NCBI GenBank assembly: GCA_023101885.1
Contig: JALPQD010000304.1
Location: forward strand, 682,001-746,000
Length of the DNA stretch: 64,000 nucleotides
Origin: Typhlomys cinereus
Taxonomy: Eukaryota > Chordata > Mammalia > Rodentia > Platacanthomyidae
Direction of reading: 5' to 3'
Position 1 is the first letter of the stretch. Each line of letters starts with the position of its first letter. The notes beneath the pieces were generated by a model. That model was not told the DNA's origin. It made no database searches and was given only the letters and a program-made list of their open reading frames with translations. This document shows, piece after piece, positions 1-10,655 of this stretch. Both the position numbers and the translations under genes were made by a program.

Positions 1-308
1 AAGCAAGTATTCAAAAAACTTTTGCCAGCTCCTGCAAGCCATTTAAAACTTAATCTGAATTCTTTCAATACAATCAAGTGTACATAGTAGCAGGTTGCAA
101 ATATCAGTCTATTAAAGTGCACCTCAGAAAGCCACCAAGAAACACTACATGGTATTACACTTAAAATGTTATGACTAATGTGCTAACCAAAATTTGAAGG
201 TAATTCAGGGAATGGAAAGATCATGAAGACATAAATCCTTTGTACATTAACTCTTTTGGTCAAAATCTCAGGGTTCCTGCACGAAGGCTACAAACTGACT
301 GAGTGTCT
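1..308. other. Intron or upstream flank of the GVIN-like coding exon
   Basis: AT-rich, non-coding sequence before the splice acceptor of the large exon. I see no repeat, promoter or upstream exon in it. GVIN-family genes normally have their 5' noncoding exons several kilobases away, so the leader exons probably lie outside the window. Confidence 0.5.
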
Positions 309-320
309 GTTTTCCACACA
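304..320 (+). other. 3' splice acceptor of the GVIN coding exon
   Basis: A pyrimidine-rich tract ending in ACACAG lies three bases before the ATG at 324. This matches the family's gene structure, in which the whole protein is encoded in one giant 3' exon that begins at or just before the start codon. An intact acceptor argues against a processed (retro-copied) pseudogene. Confidence 0.6.
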
Positions 321-3300
321 GCCATGACAGCTGAGAATCCTCAGCTCAGAAGCCAAAGGAGGCAAGATCTCACAGAGCTCCTGGCAGAAGTGGGATTAGC
401 TGTCGAATACTGGCTGCCTAAACTTCAGGAACATTTGGCTGTAACCTGTGCACAGGCCTTTTGAATCCTAAAAGAAAATGACCTCCGAAAGCTCAAATCT
501 GAGGCAAGATATGCATGGGAGAAAAGTGCCCTGGGAAAGCTGCTTCGTCTCTCACATGCAAATAGTTCTCAAGAATTGCTGGAACATTCCATAGAAAACA
601 TAAAGGAAAGGCAAAGGCAGGCAGAACAAACACTTCAGGAGCTTAGGGAACTACTCTCAGAAGAGAAGCAGAGACAGAAGGAGGCAGTGAGGATGAAAGA
701 AGCTGCTTTGAGAAGAGCCATGGAGATTCCTGACGAGTACTGGCCAAGCCTGAAGTGCCCCTCAAAGAAGTCACAGAAAACCTGCAAAGGCATCTCTACC
801 ACATGGACCAGATGTTGGCACACAGACAAAACCTGTCATCCACTGATCTGGTAAGGTGGGCATCTGGAGGTCTGGCCCTGCAGGGAATTTATAAGACAGG
901 TCAACAAAAGGACCTGACAGAAAGGAGAGAAGAGCTACTCATGGTCCCCGAGGAATTCTTACTTGTTGGACCTGAGCAGAGGACAAGGATGGAGACAAAA
1001 GAATTCACATCTTCTCAAGCAGAAGCCCTGTTCAGTAAGAAAATAGAAAAGTTGGGATTTAGTGTTACCATGTCAGCCAAGGGTGGAGGCTGGGGATTTA
1101 GTTTAGAAGCTGGTATGGAGCAAAGGGAACATTCAGAATCTGAGGAAACCCACCAATCTCATTCTGTGCACTCTTATTTTTGTTACTCCAAGTTCAATTA
1201 CATCCCCTTGGCAGCCTGTCACTTTCCCATAGATCAGCTCCAGCTCTCCAGTGCTGCCCTCCAGGAACTGAAAAGCATGGAAGACATCCTGGAACATGCT
1301 GACGGTCCAGACAGATATGCCTCACTGAGACACAGGATTGACAACTTTTTCCAGAGGTTTGGCTCTCATGCTAACCAAGGCCCTCTGCACCTGGGAGGAA
1401 TCTACTGCTGGAAGGCCATTGCAGAGGGTTTCAAGAGTGAGCACGTGGATGATGTGAGGAAACAGGCAGTGCAGGCCCTGGACAGTTACATCAGAGGTGG
1501 CTACAGTGGTTTTGGAGTAAAAGTTGGTGCAGGTATGAACACGTCCCACTCACATCCAGAAGCAAGCTCTCAGATTACATCTATTCAAAACCTCCAAACC
1601 AAAGTGCAGTTATGTGTAGCTCACACAGGAGGACCACCAGAAGCAGAGGAAATAATCCAGTGGAGAAGTGGTCTTATTGCCAGCAATCAAACCTGGTCTG
1701 TCATTGACCGAGGACTTCAGCTGGTGCCCACTTGGGACATCATCCTTTATAACCACAGAATGGATTTTAAAGACCCCCTTCAGGTGGCTAAGTGCCTGAA
1801 AGAAAACTACACTGCTTTGACTGGTCTCTCTGCTCAGATCCAGGATGGAGAGGAAATACTGAGTGCTGGGAAGGAAGCTCAGCTTTTCCTAGATGATGTG
1901 AAAACCTGGGATGTTTCCGATCCTGAAGAGAAACTTAGGAAGCTGGTGATGTTCATGCAAGAAATCAGTCAAAAAACAAAAAGTTATAACATTTGGATTG
2001 ATACATGTCTCTCTGATGAGGATCTGCAGAGTTTTCTAATAAATACTATTGACTCTTACAAAAAGTCACCCACCTATAAAACTCATTTTGTGAAATCTCA
2101 GCTGAGCAGCCTGCTGGATCCTCACATCTACAAAGTGACAAGCTTTCCTCGGGCACAGGCCATCATGGACTGGATCCATCAGTCACAGTCTGAAGATAAG
2201 CAAATCAAAGTCACACAATTTTCTGAATTAATCAAAACTTTAAAAGATTTAAAAAAGATCTCATGGAAATTATGGTCAAAGCTGAGACTTTAGAAACAGT
2301 AGAAGAGGCTCAAAGAAAGGCCACATGTCAGGTGACTGTAGCTCTCACTTCCTTCCTGACCTGTCTCCAGGAAACAGAGCAGGAAGACATGCAGCTGCTC
2401 CTACTGTCCATTGCAGCTGGAGCTGGCTATCAGGCAGAGAGGAACTTTTTAAAGAATATCCTGGGGTGTGATGAACTAAGTTTCCTATTGGAGGAAATGC
2501 AAAGAACCCAGTGTAAATATCAGGACCTCAATAACGTTTGCAGCTACAGAGCCCAGGCATATCTGGTGTTCACATCTTTAACCACCACAGAGAAAGTCAC
2601 AAGTATTTCTCCAGAGAAGAAATCCCAGCACTTGACATTAATAAGAAAACATCTGGAACAGTCACTGTCTGCAGAGGTTGCACATGTCCTCACAAAATAT
2701 GGATCACATCATGACTGGAAACTCCTAGAGGAAGACTTGAGATTACTCATTGATGGGGATATGGAGCCACCACCTCTTCTTTGCAACTGGAGGAGGTGAA
2801 AAAACAATTGCAGAATCTCCACCATAACAAGAAGGAGCATTCTGAACCTAAAAACAATGAAAACTACAAAGAAGAAGTTATAAGCAATGAACATTTCCTA
2901 GACTTACTCCAGCGCTTAGGGCTTGAGCATTACTACCCAAAAAGGATGAGCAGAGCTGAATTCCACCTCATCTACAACACTTCTGTGAGCAATACACAGC
3001 CCAGATCTGAACAAGAGCTTCCCTTCTACTTCCTGCAAAAGCTACTGATGCTGGACTATGGGTTGAGGTACCTGGTCTTGAAAGATGATAGAAATACAGA
3101 GAACCAGATTTCAACAGGTCCCACACATCAGGAAACTGAGGATTTTGATCCTTTTGAAGAATTGCATGAAGATAGTGACAACCTCACTGAACTGACAGTC
3201 ACCAACTCAAGGACCCACATTCACCCAATGGATGTTCAGATGGCCATTTTTCACTGTACAGATGAATTTGCCAGACAATATCTTTTGAACAAACTTTCCA

Positions 3301-4775
3301 TGTGTCAATTTGCCCTCCCTCTTTTGGTACCAAATCCCAACAATTCCCAAATTGAATTTCCTCTCTGGTCTTTCAGGGGAATTAGGAAAAGTTGGCAAGA
3401 TGTGAGTAAATCGCCAGAGGACAAAAGCTGCAGTCACAGCAACCAGCAGATGTGCTGCGTGTCTACCCCCATGGTGACCTTCATTAGAGCTGGAAACGAC
3501 CTCTCTGCTTCCAAGTCTCAGATCATGAGCTCCCTTCTCAGTAAACGTAAGCACGATGTGTTTTTCCACAGACACTGCAGAAGGAGCAGCAAACACTGTC
3601 TCTTGATGGGAGGAGTGGTGGAAATCTGCTGGTTCTGTCCTGGTGGGGAAGATGAGGACAGATTTGACAAGTGTGTCACCTTCACCAACCTTCACGGAGA
3701 CGCAAAGGAGCACAGGCAGCAGCTCACCTTCCTGCAGGAGGTCTCTTCTGTCCTTGTGATCCTCATGGAAGCTTCTGATCGCAATAAAGAAAACCAAATA
3801 CTGGTCCGTGACCTATGCCACTCATCCAAACCTTTGATCTGTCTGCTTGATGACAAAGAAAAAGCCATAACTAATAACTCTGGAAGAAGGGTGAGAATTG
3901 GCCTCAAAAACAAAACAAAAATGAGGCAGAACTAACAGAGGAGATCAAGACTACAATCAGATGTCTGTTAGAGCTCTCTGACACTGCTCTCAGCCTAGAG
4001 GACTGTTCCCAGATTGCTCGCAAGCAAGGATTCCTGGTGATGAAGACCAGAGAGTCTGCAAGGAAGCCATAGAAAAGGCACAGACTGTTATGTCCCTTCT
4101 TAAGGAACCACCGTTATCTCAGATAAAGGAAAAACTATTGCCCCTTCAGGGAGAGCTGTGGCACCTTTGTTGTCAAAGGGACAAAGAACTCTACGACCTG
4201 AGACAAAAAGGAAATCGGAGCATTGAACAGCACAAGAGTGAGATTGAGACAGAAAAACAAAAAAAATACGGCGTCAACAATTGGAAAAAGCTTTTCCTCT
4301 CAATAAGTTAATGCACTCTGTCCTTGAAATCCTTCAAGACCATTCAGAAACTCACAACAAACTCTACTTCTTACAGTGGCTGAGTATCTTTTTAGATAAT
4401 CTTACCACAGGACATGTAGAAAATTTGCGTGAACAGCAACCATCTTTGTGGTCAATGGTACAAAGAGAAAACCAGAAGTCACTGCAAAATCAGATGGATG
4501 CCATCTCCAGAGATTTTCTCGACTGCACCTTGGGAATTGAGCAACTCCTTAGAGAAGTTGGCCAGATCTATGAAGCACTGGAAGAAATTTCTTGCTCAAG
4601 AGAGAGCCTTTTTCTCTGCCTCCCCCAAATTGCTGCAGATCTCATGATAGCTGGAGTTCCCATAGAGCTGATGGATGGGGATGCTTCTTATGTGCCTCTC
4701 AAGTGGGTGGCAGCTGTATTTGACAAACTTGCTGAGAAACTGGGAGACAAGCGGCTGTTTGTTCTCTCTGTGCTC

Positions 4776-4799
4776 AGCCTGCAGAGCTCAGGGAAGTCC
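4776..4799 (+). other. P-loop (G1) of the GVIN-like GTPase
   Basis: The codons read S-L-Q-S-S-G-K-S, followed by M-L-L-N. The GK-S core that binds phosphate and magnesium is present. The first glycine of GxxxxGK[ST] is serine here, and the residue after GKS is Met. A frameshift follows about 30 bases downstream at 4830. Confidence 0.8.
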
Positions 4800-4933
4800 A
4801 TGCTGCTGAACGCCCTTTTTGGGCTGCAGTCACAGTCAGTGCAGGAAGGTGCACCAAGGGGGTCTACATGCAGCTCCTGAAGGTGGAGGAGACATTCACT
4901 GGAGAACTTGGCTTTGACTTTGTGCTAGTTGTG

Positions 4934-4945
4934 GACACAGAAGGA
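4934..4945 (+). other. G3 motif (DTEG) of the GVIN-like GTPase
   Basis: The codons GAC-ACA-GAA-GGA encode D-T-E-G within the block LVVDTEGLGAPEL. This is a canonical DxxG G3 motif, in frame with the conserved block that follows to 5140. Confidence 0.8.
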
Positions 4946-7765
4946 CTTGGGGCCCCAGAACTCAATAAGAAATCCCTAAATTGGGACAATGAGTTGGCAA
5001 CCTTTGTCATTGGACTTGGAAACTTGACTCTGATCAACATTTTTGGGGAGAACCCATTAGAAATGCAAGATATCCTGCAAATAGCTGTCCAAGCCTTCCT
5101 GAGGATGAAACAAGTGAGAATCTCCCCAAGTTGCCTCTTTGTCATCAGAATGTGGGAGAAGTGACAGCTAAAGACCAAACCATGGAAGGACGACAGCGTC
5201 TAGAGCAGAGACTAGATGAAATGACAGCATTAGCTGCTAAACAAGAAGAGTGCCCACACATCACACGCTTCAGTGATGTCATCAAGTTTGATGTCAAAAA
5301 TCACACCTACTATTTTGCTCATCTCTGGGATGGAAACCCACCAATGGTCCCTCCCAATCCTCGCTACAGTTACAATGTCCAGGAACTGAAGAGTAGAATT
5401 CTTACAACTGCCCAACAAGAACCCAGAGGAAGCATCATGAAGATATCAGATGTAAAATTCCGAATTCAAGATTTATGGAAAGCGCTGGTGAACGAGAACT
5501 TCATTTTCAGTTTCAGGAACACCCAAGAGGTCTTGGCCATGAGCAAACTGGAGACCATGTATAACCAGTGGACCTGGGAGCTGAGGAGCCACATACTGGA
5601 CTTACAGCACCAGCTGAACACTCAGATCCAGAATGGAAAAATGCTGACACTCACGAGACGTGCACTTGAGGATCCAGTTACCAAGAAGTACGAAACCATC
5701 CAGAAAGACGTGGAAAACTGTTTTAAAGAAGATCCAGATTATGAAATATTAATTCAATGGAAGTCAAATTTTGAACATAAGTTACTAATCCTTAAAGATG
5801 CCCTTATTTCAGACACCCGAAGAAAAGCCAATGATCTTATTAATCTTAAAGAAAGTCAAGCAAGGCTGGATAAACAAAAGACCCAATACGACAATGAACT
5901 GCTACAGAAGAGTCAAAGTTGGCCTTGTATCTAAAAGGTAAAGAATTAAGTGATAAACAATTACAAGAGATATTCAGCCAACTTTGGACAAGTTGGGTTT
6001 GTGACGTGGCCTCAACTGCCCCTAAAGTCATAGAACCTAACATTGATGTAGATTCTGAAAACATCCTTTGGGAGCATTTCAAAAAGGAGAAAAACCTTGA
6101 AGAAAAAATAAAGAAAAATTCTTGAGGGAGGTTTCAAATCAATTATGACAAACATGTGCAAATGAGTAAAATTTTGGGTGTTTTCTCTTTAAAGCATTTA
6201 GAAACACGTCATAAAGAGTCCATAGATGACACCACTGATAAAATATTTTCCAGGTTTGAAGAAACAATTAAAAATATTAAGAGGCAGCAATGTGATTATG
6301 ATCAGAATGATTTCCATGAAATCCTGAAAATAATAGAAACAGAAGCAAAATGTGTAACTCCTGAGCAAGAATATACATTTAAAAGCAACTATATCATTGA
6401 CTTATCATTCTGTTTATTCCAAAGAGCAGCAAAGACATTTAAGGAAATGCACAAGGCATTCAAGATGGCTAATGATCCTGTGAACTACCTGGTACGCAAG
6501 AAGGATGATTTCTTCATGAGCTTCAAGATCTCCTGCCAAGGTGCCACTTCCATCACAACATTTGTTGATTTTCTGTGGCTCAAGCTCACCCCTGCTATCT
6601 CTGCCACCATATGGGGCAAAATGGGACCTAAAATAGCTGGGGAGATTTGAGCTTCCTGCCCAGAATTCAGTGGAAACAGGGCTAACCTGGAGAGACACAT
6701 CCTCATCTCTCTGGCAGAAGAAGAAAATTTTGAGAGTTATTGGCAGTACATTCATCATCCAGAATCATTTCTTAGGAATTACATCTTAAAGCACATTAGA
6801 CAATACTGTTCAGACAAAGGAGGTGAAAAAATACAGACTTTTTTAAAAATGACTTTAGGTGACATCAAGACTATCATCAGCACTGCCATTTATGAGTCCA
6901 CAGCAAAAGCTGCAGACAAAAGCAGCACTGCATCCCGGTGGCTGGATTTGTTCTGTGAGTACCTGGGGGACAGCTTGGTCTTTCCACACAAAGACTTGAT
7001 AAGCATCAAGCACCAGGAAATAAATGACACTGCGTTCCTCAGAGAAGCCATGAGTATAAAGTTGGATGCTGCAATGAAGCAAGTAGAAGATTTTTCTGTT
7101 AATCAATTGGATGACTTGTTTCCTGAAATTGAGAAAATTCTCTCTGAGCATCTCTGTGGCTGCTGGAAACAATGTCCCTTTTGTAAAGCAATTTGTACAA
7201 ACATGATTGCAAATCATGATGGAGACCACAGTGTGCCGTTCCACCGTTCTAAGGCTGTCAACGGTAGGCATTGGCATAAAACAGACCACTTCTCCATTGA
7301 TTTCTGCTCTACTTCTGTGGCAAGTGATACTTCATTTATTCTTCCAGACGATAGACGATATAAGAACTACCGGCAGGTGGGAGGGGATTATGCTACATGG
7401 AGCATCACCCCAGATGCATCCATGCAGCCATATTGGAAATGGTTTATCTGTCACTTCAGAGCAAATCTAGAAACAAGATATGAGAAAAAATTTATAGGTA
7501 GAGGCACAATTCCAAATGCGTGGACAAGAATCACAAAGAAAGATGTGCTTGATGACTTGAGAAAATAACAGTCGATTACCATGAAAGATCCCAAGTACAC
7601 GAATTGCAGTGTCGGAGGTTACAATCTTAAGACACATCCTATTTACAACTAGAACCTTAAGAAGCAACCTCCTAAATGTGAAAAGTATTTTCACTTAAAA
7701 GTACTTCATTTCTTTCTGCTTTGATTTCTTCTGTTTAAAAAAAACATTAGAATAGGTGAACATGC

Positions 7766-7771
7766 AATAAA
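7766..7771 (+). promoter_or_regulatory. Candidate polyadenylation signal of the GVIN-like exon
   Basis: AATAAA about 200 bases after the natural stop codon. The equivalent place in the downstream duplicate (about 13,405) reads AAGTAAAA and lacks the hexamer. Another AATAAA-like run lies near 7,838, so site use is uncertain. Confidence 0.45.
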
Positions 7772-8071
7772 ACTAATTGAAACTGATTCAAAATTCCCAT
7801 TTGATATTTTGAATGGTGGTTCTAAATATTTGTTTAAATAAATAATACTTCCTATAAAGTCAACATATCAGAGTCAATTAGAAACATATCAAGCTGCCAT
7901 AGATTTCTGTTGAACTACTGAATTGATTATTCAAGTGAAATATAAATCTTAGAAGATATACATGGACTTTTTTCAGGTGTTTTTTTTTTTCACTCAAGTT
8001 TCAAGGAAAATTTACTATCTTTCAGTGTAACAAAATTCATGGAAAACCTGTAATTCCAAATCATGATGTCT

Positions 8072-8247
8072 TAAAGGATGCTCCAAAGATGGGGGGAGTG
8101 GGCACTGGGAGAAAGAAAGGAAGGGGGGAAAGGGAGGGGAAAAGCGGGGAGAGAGCAAGGAGGTCCACGGAAGGGTGGAAGGAGGGAGGGGACCAGGGTA
8201 CTTATTACATTTGTATGAGAGGAAAATAAAAAAAACAAGTTAAAAAA
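8072..8247 (+). mobile_element. 5'-truncated L1 3' end inserted in unit 1
   Basis: The purine-rich 3' terminus typical of the L1 family in this window (AAAGGATGCTCC, then G-rich tract, then GTATGAG, A-rich tail). It is flanked by imperfect target duplications AATCATGATGTC (ends about 8,071) and AATCACGATATC (about 8,248). The matching spot in unit 2 (about 13,700) has a single uninterrupted copy of the target, so the insertion postdates the duplication. Confidence 0.8.
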
Positions 8248-8596
8248 TCACGATATCATCTAAGCATATTATAGCTAAGAATAAAGCAGACTCAACCAGG
8301 AAAAAAATCTTTATATTCCCAGAAATATCTGGCAAATAAAAGTAAGAAAAATCACTATTTTTCTCCTTTCATTATTAGTTTCTTTGTTGCCATATCTTGA
8401 GTATTCCCTGTTCATGCTCATAAAAAATTATTCAAAAAGTTTAAGATTCAAAGTCTGGTGTTATATGTGAGTTTCAGGAGGAAACAATCCTAGAATTATG
8501 TTTGTGATGATCAGGTAGAAAGGACCATTTGGGTCATGTCTGTAGACTAGGCCAAAACTGACTAAAATGTTCCTCAAAGACTATTCCTTAAAGATG

Positions 8597-8870
8597 AAAA
8601 TAACAGGACAAGGAGGATGGATTATAGGTAAGGAGCCTGCTAAGCAAAAATGAGGATCTTAGTTCAATCCCCAAACCTTACACAAATACACCATGCACGG
8701 GACCAGTGACAGAGCTCAATGGTTAGACACCTGCTCCCAAATGTGGTCACCTCAGTTTTATCTTAATAAACTTACATGGTGTAAGGACAGAGCTGACTTC
8801 CTAATGTTGTTCTCTGACCACTCCCTGTGTTCTGTGACACGCATGCACACACCTTTCTTTCTTTCCAAAT
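8597..8870 (+). mobile_element. Old tRNA-derived SINE fragments (B3/B4-like)
   Basis: Two degraded tRNA-like heads (near 8,606 and 8,700) are followed by a body with CTGACTTCCTAATGTTGTTCTC and a CACATGCACAC-like tail, resembling B3/B4-type rodent SINEs. Also present in unit 2 at about 14,060-14,350, so they predate the duplication. Family assignment is from memory of consensus features. Confidence 0.5.
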
Positions 8871-8881
8871 TAATATTTTCA

Positions 8882-9200
8882 GAGGCTGGAGAAGTGGCCC
8901 CAGGCCACTATCTGCCTGGCAAACAGAAGAACCTGAGTTCAGATCCTGGATCTCATGTAAAAAGACCAGGCAGAAATGGTGTTGGCCTGGATTTTAGGCT
9001 CTGGAAGGTGGAGCTTGAGGTATCCCAGAGCAAACCAAAAAAGAAGTAAGAGCAATCCAGGATGATTCCTGAAAATACCTTTTGTCATCCAGAAGGACAC
9101 ATAGTGTGCAATGATACACACAGAGACACAAATGCAGACAAAGAAACAGACATAGTGTGCATGCAGGTACACACACACACACATACATGCACACATACAC

Positions 9201-9240
<40 letters not shown>

Positions 9241-9262
9241 ATGCGCGCACACATACAGACAC
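8882..9262 (+). mobile_element. B2-superfamily SINE with (CA)n tail, unit 1 copy
   Basis: Begins GGCTGGAGAAGTGGCCCC, has the tRNA-like B-box region (CCTGAGTTCAGATCC), a lineage-specific body (GTTGGCCTGGATTTTAGG), and a long (CA)n tail at 9,160-9,240. Target duplications AATATTTTCA at 8,872-8,881 and 9,263-9,272 define both ends. Confidence 0.85.
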
Positions 9263-9272
9263 AATATTTTCA

Positions 9273-9430
9273 AAAATGAAGCATGGCAATCCATGTTTGA
9301 AATCCCAGTACTGGGAAGGCAAAGACAAATGAATCACAGTCCAGTCAACTTAGGCAAATAGGTAAGCTCTAGAACAATGAGAGACCCTGTCCCACAAGAA
9401 TAAGACTAAATAAATCAAAACAAAAGACAA
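9273..9430 (+). mobile_element. B4/B1-like SINE body fragment
   Basis: Contains AAATCCCAGTACTGGGAAGG and a GAGAGACCCTGTCCCA motif, the body of 7SL/ID-derived rodent SINEs (compare AATCCCAGCACT...GAGACCCTGTCT). Present only in unit 1. A (CA)19 tract follows at 9,474-9,512. Confidence 0.55.
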
Positions 9431-9473
9431 GGCATTAGGCAATTTAGGGAGGATTTACAAGTTTGGCCAATGG

Positions 9474-9515
<42 letters not shown>

Positions 9516-9579
9516 GATAAATTAAATGAATTTTATAACATTTTTAAAACCTAAAAATTGATATAATAGGACTCCATGG

Positions 9580-9640
9580 AGTACAGAGAACTCATGATTC
9601 CAAAACACAGCAACATTTAAGCATACTCTATGTTAAAATA
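9580..9640 (+). repeat. Possible third, short copy of the GVIN 3' flank
   Basis: AACTCATGATTCCAAA...ACATTTAAGCATACTCTA resembles unit 2 at about 13,690-13,735 and unit 1 at about 8,045-8,270. It is short and diverged and could be chance. Confidence 0.3.
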
Positions 9641-10353
9641 ATGTAAGATAACACTTATCTCCAAGTCAGATACATTTTGGCCTTTTATAACACATGAACA
9701 TTATGGTCAAAACCAGAATGAAAAATGAAGAAACTTTTGAAGGCAGCCAAGAGTTTGAGAAGGAAAAGAACACTTCAATATTCCAAGCCATGGAAGTTCG
9801 GTTCTCACCACTAAATAAATCCAGATGCTTAGAAGATTCTTTCTGTAGCACAGAAACTATACCACTGAGAAAGCACTGATGCACAAGCTAATATAGGAAA
9901 TCATTTATGGACTGAGTGCGGTACACACACACACAAAAACAAAAACAAAAACAAAAACAAAAAAACAAAGACATGGGCAGGATGGACAGTCAGTGTTTTC
10001 CTCCAAATAAATGGCTTTCATTTTATCCAAGAACATTAAGATTAGGTCCATTTTCTAAAGTTGCTCCCTTAGAGACAGAGAGACTGAAAGGGGTTAAAAT
10101 TCATGTACCTGTCCATCTGCTTGCCTGTGCCACGTGCTGCCCATATTGCACTACATGTACTGCACATGTGAGGGCTAGAAGGAGCTAGAATACACATGCT
10201 GACACACATGCCGCAAACGTGCTCAGACACGTGCCTATGTACCTGAGGCTGGAAGAGGGACCAGTGTGAATAAATTGAGGAATATTAATCGCAGGGGCTT
10301 CATCCAGCAAGCCACGGGGAAACCATCAGCCACGTTGTGGTGAGCTGCTTTGA

Positions 10354-10475
10354 ATGGTCACTTCAAAGCACATCTAGAAACAAGATATGGGAAAAAATTT
10401 ACAGGTGATGGTACAATTCAAAATGCATGGACCACAATCACAAAGAAAGATGTGCTTAATGATTTGAGAAAATAA
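10354..10475 (+). pseudogene. Duplicated GVIN C-terminal fragment
   Basis: The last 40 or so codons of a GVIN-type protein, open to a TAA at 10,473-10,475, closely matching 7,440-7,568 with scattered substitutions and a short deletion at the left edge. There is no coding sequence upstream of it, only the end of unit 1. It is the start of duplication unit 2, not an expressed gene. Confidence 0.85.
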
Positions 10476-10655
10476 CACTTGATTACCATGAACGATCCCA
10501 AGTACATGAACTTTAGTGTCACAGGATACAATCTTAAGACACATCCTACTTACAACTAGAATCTCAAGAAGCAAACTTGTAAATGCAAAAGTTAATTTCA
10601 TGTAAAAGTGCTTCATTTCTCTCTGCTTTGATTTCTTCTGTTTAAACCTAAAGTG

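Larger units (their letters stand above)
324..7568 (+). pseudogene. Gvin1-like: GVIN1/VLIG-type interferon-inducible very large GTPase, broken as given
   Basis: One large exon homologous end to end to the very large inducible GTPases: giant cytosolic and nuclear GTPases of the dynamin/GBP-related group, induced by interferon and linked to cell-autonomous defence. Recognised by the N-terminal MTAENP start, the coiled-coil segment near 576-750, a P-loop (4776-4799), a DTEG G3 motif (4934-4945), the conserved FVIGLGNLTLINIFGENP block (about 5003-5056), the HLWDGNPP block (about 5320) and a Cys/His-rich C-terminal part (about 7150-7270). It ends at TAA 7566-7568. The reading frame changes at about 744, 2251, 2760, 3906-3921, 4030, 4259-4266, 4830, 5142 and 5915. 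In-frame TGA codons lie at 462-464, 6123-6125 and 6648-6650. Adding one base per break gives about 2,417 codons, close to the usual length, so nothing large is missing. Frames keep strong family similarity on both sides of every break. It is either a young pseudogene or an intact gene with assembly deletions. Confidence 0.9.
7436..10353 (+). repeat. Tandem segmental duplication, unit 1 (GVIN 3' end plus flank)
   Basis: Starts inside the last 43 or so codons of the GVIN exon and extends through about 2.8 kb of 3' flank. The same order of landmarks recurs in unit 2: GVIN tail, AT-rich flank, old SINE heads (about 8,600-8,870), B2-like SINE (8,882), and the block rich in CACATGTG-type words (9,966-10,350). 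Unit 1 alone has a short L1 3' end at about 8,072-8,247 and a 700-base stretch at 9,263-9,965. Confidence 0.85.

Noticed and set aside
3207..3797. 196-codon open frame on the minus strand opposite the GVIN exon
   Set aside because: It lies wholly antisense to well-conserved GVIN coding sequence and has no recognisable relative; a shadow frame.
8939..9361. Frames rich in Thr-His or Cys-Val through (CA)n tracts
   Set aside because: Dinucleotide repeats in SINE tails translate into these low-complexity strings.
10374..10616. 80-codon minus-strand frame resembling one at 7,467-7,694
   Set aside because: The similarity arises because both lie on the duplicated GVIN tail; the coding sense is the other strand.
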